Part shown: positions 6,501 to 6,869 of the stretch, piece after piece
Layout: every line of letters starts with the position of its first letter
Position numbering within the stretch: the first letter of the stretch is position 1
Assembly: GCA_024401915.1 (NCBI GenBank)
Contig: JAKSKA010000078.1
Location: forward strand, 1-6,869
Length of the DNA stretch: 6,869 nt
DNA from: Bacteroidales bacterium
GTDB taxonomy: Bacteria > Bacteroidota > Bacteroidia > Bacteroidales > UBA932
Reading direction: 5' to 3'
Position numbers and translations under genes: made by a program
Notes under the pieces: generated by a model
What the model was told of the DNA's origin: nothing
Databases searched by the model: none
What the model saw: only the letters and a program-made list of their open reading frames with translations

Positions 6501-6869
6501 ATGATACTCCTCGACCGCCAGAACATGCCCCAGGTAGCCGAGACGCTCCAGTACCTCGGAGAATGTGCTCCGAAATGGAAGGGGGGCCTGAACACCAGCC
6601 TCAAGTGGAAGAACTTGAACTTCTACATCGGCTTCGACGGCCAGTTCGGCGGCCACGTCTTCTCCTACACCAACTGGGTGCTCAACTATCGCGGAAAGGG
6701 TATCAACACCATCGCGGGACGCGACGGCTCCCTTGTCCCTGTGGGCGTCCGCGAACTGCCCGACGGCAACTATGTGATCAATACCGATCCCATCGCAGCC
6801 GAGGACATCAGCACCTATTACCACTGTCTGTATGACCAGACCAACTGCGAGGCGAACTTCGTCAGCACG
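3573..6869 (+). CDS. SusC/RagA-type TonB-dependent outer-membrane transporter with STN domain (3' end outside window)
   Basis: 1099 residues are visible with no stop. Domains in order: a signal peptide (1-27, SAEA|AG likely); the STN domain at about 31-102 (VTLKVQNQPLKEFLQAVEKQ); a carboxypeptidase-regulatory-like domain at about 121-191 (ISGVVVDENNEAVPGAALLV, GVVTDAEGKYTI, CLGFQT); the SusC signature LEGVIVTALGIKRDEKSIGY (198-217); the plug (about 218-346) with TIRGES, FVVDGIPM and LKGAAATALYGSQAANGAII; then the beta-barrel, with family landmarks GRNDWSSTLPAGNRSYFYPS and NTNLKPEIVSSWEVGLELR. Roughly 100-150 residues are missing. It would import a ligand across the outer membrane using TonB energy, with a SusD partner expected downstream; the ligand cannot be told from sequence. 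The STN domain marks it as a signal transducer to FecR. The start is ATG 3573 or 3576 (ATGATG); the first overlaps the fecR stop as ATGA, implying translational coupling. Confidence 0.96.
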   Translation, partial: MMNNISRATAILAALVMLLAPSSAEAAGGLVTLKVQNQPLKEFLQAVEKQSGYSFFYTDEVLSKVPSVTVEAKDKNVEALLHSVLDGTGLTFETVGDKIAIKLDTAAPVAAKAADKNAPVQISGVVVDENNEAVPGAALLVAGTLNGVVTDAEGKYTITARTADNIQVSCLGFQTVTIPANSSSLKRVVLKSDNVALEGVIVTALGIKRDEKSIGYSAVKVDSEKFANSVTTDNWLNALTGQVAGLNIDRSNSGPNGSMRVTIRGESTADLENNTALFVVDGIPMYNNSTTSDAGGDGSSFAIDYGDGTSDIDPDNIESVTVLKGAAATALYGSQAANGAIIITTKSAEKQDASMRVTYKGSFAMDRMMSSPDLQYVYGQGSSTYNYYYYLPSGADEDVSGINPRPDYSTTATIESWGPKMDGTPYYQYYNEALGIGGHINELGSFVRDETPFTSYGNWFQNYFQTGLKMNNSVVLSGKVGKSNSIRVSLSDQRSRGIVPNSPSRQNFMSVRFRGQLSKWLKAEAAINYKHIQNDNIPTPSGYGSSAIMYGLWCYAPNIDMSWPANYWSGENKQDSSLSGGKNNAYFLAYQCVNNQDRDRVYGNVKFDADITKDLTLMLRAGLDDITDFRTQRQATSTQAKPLGYYREQNIYSKQYTGDFLLKYNHRWADFEFTGNFGGSIVARSYRRHAQAASTLKIPGIYSLVNSSYELKTDNYSERRQTNSLYAMLSFAWKDAIFLDVTGRNDWSSTLPAGNRSYFYPSVSGSVALNDLFDFGRTGGLINLMKVRASWAQVGHDTAPYRFTNYLQSTGIPGTIQNQTALSNTNLKPEIVSSWEVGLELRMFKNRFSFDAAYYDAVTKDLISRMPISIATGVNTIYTNAGSIRNRGVELSMGVTPVKTRNLQWRINANWTRNRNTVVSLGDGIDSWIVAQYSTHAYMTAYEGGSLTAMYGKGYRRVPEGSTAIDSEGNMVDVSGMILLDRQNMPQVAETLQYLGECAPKWKGGLNTSLKWKNLNFYIGFDGQFGGHVFSYTNWVLNYRGKGINTIAGRDGSLVPVGVRELPDGNYVINTDPIAAEDISTYYHCLYDQTNCEANFVST

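Noticed and set aside
6162..6824. - strand open frame of 220 codons opposite the transporter barrel
   Set aside because: Same antisense composition effect. The + strand barrel sequence here carries conserved SusC landmarks.

Overview
The window looks like a chromosomal segment of a fairly GC-rich Bacteroidota, most likely Bacteroidales (an Alistipes-like or uncultured gut or rumen lineage would fit, but genus is a guess). The reasons are a SusC/RagA-type TonB-dependent transporter with an N-terminal STN domain, a FecR/DUF4974 anti-sigma factor, an ECF sigma factor of the group that pairs with them, gene starts preceded by A/T-rich sequence without Shine-Dalgarno motifs, and a lipoprotein with acidic residues right after the lipobox cysteine. 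No RNA genes, CRISPR arrays, insertion sequences or phage genes were seen.

Left part (1-1880, + strand): the C-terminal part of a C69-family dipeptidase runs in from the left edge. Two bases after its stop begins a 233-residue lipoprotein built of two tandem copies of a roughly 91-residue module. The two genes almost certainly form one transcription unit.

Middle (1881-2511): an ECF sigma factor on the - strand converges on the lipoprotein. An 18-bp gap separates them, and a strong hairpin spans the gap and the sigma stop codon. The sigma reading frame continues upstream of its only standard start (GTG at 2349-2351) with sequence that looks like genuine sigma region 2, yet no ATG, GTG or TTG lies there, so its real start is an open question. 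An A/T-rich divergent regulatory region follows.

Right part (2512-6869, + strand): a FecR-type anti-sigma factor overlaps by four bases (ATGA) a SusC/RagA-type outer-membrane transporter whose C-terminus lies beyond the right edge. A SusD-type lipoprotein would be expected after it.

Together, sigma, FecR and STN-SusC are the three parts of a trans-envelope signalling switch: ligand binding at the transporter is relayed through the STN domain to the periplasmic part of FecR, which releases the sigma factor to transcribe the uptake genes. The family architecture is well known. The local twists are the divergent rather than co-linear sigma gene, its unusual start, and the duplicated lipoprotein paired with a peptidase. 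I see no clearly unprecedented system here.
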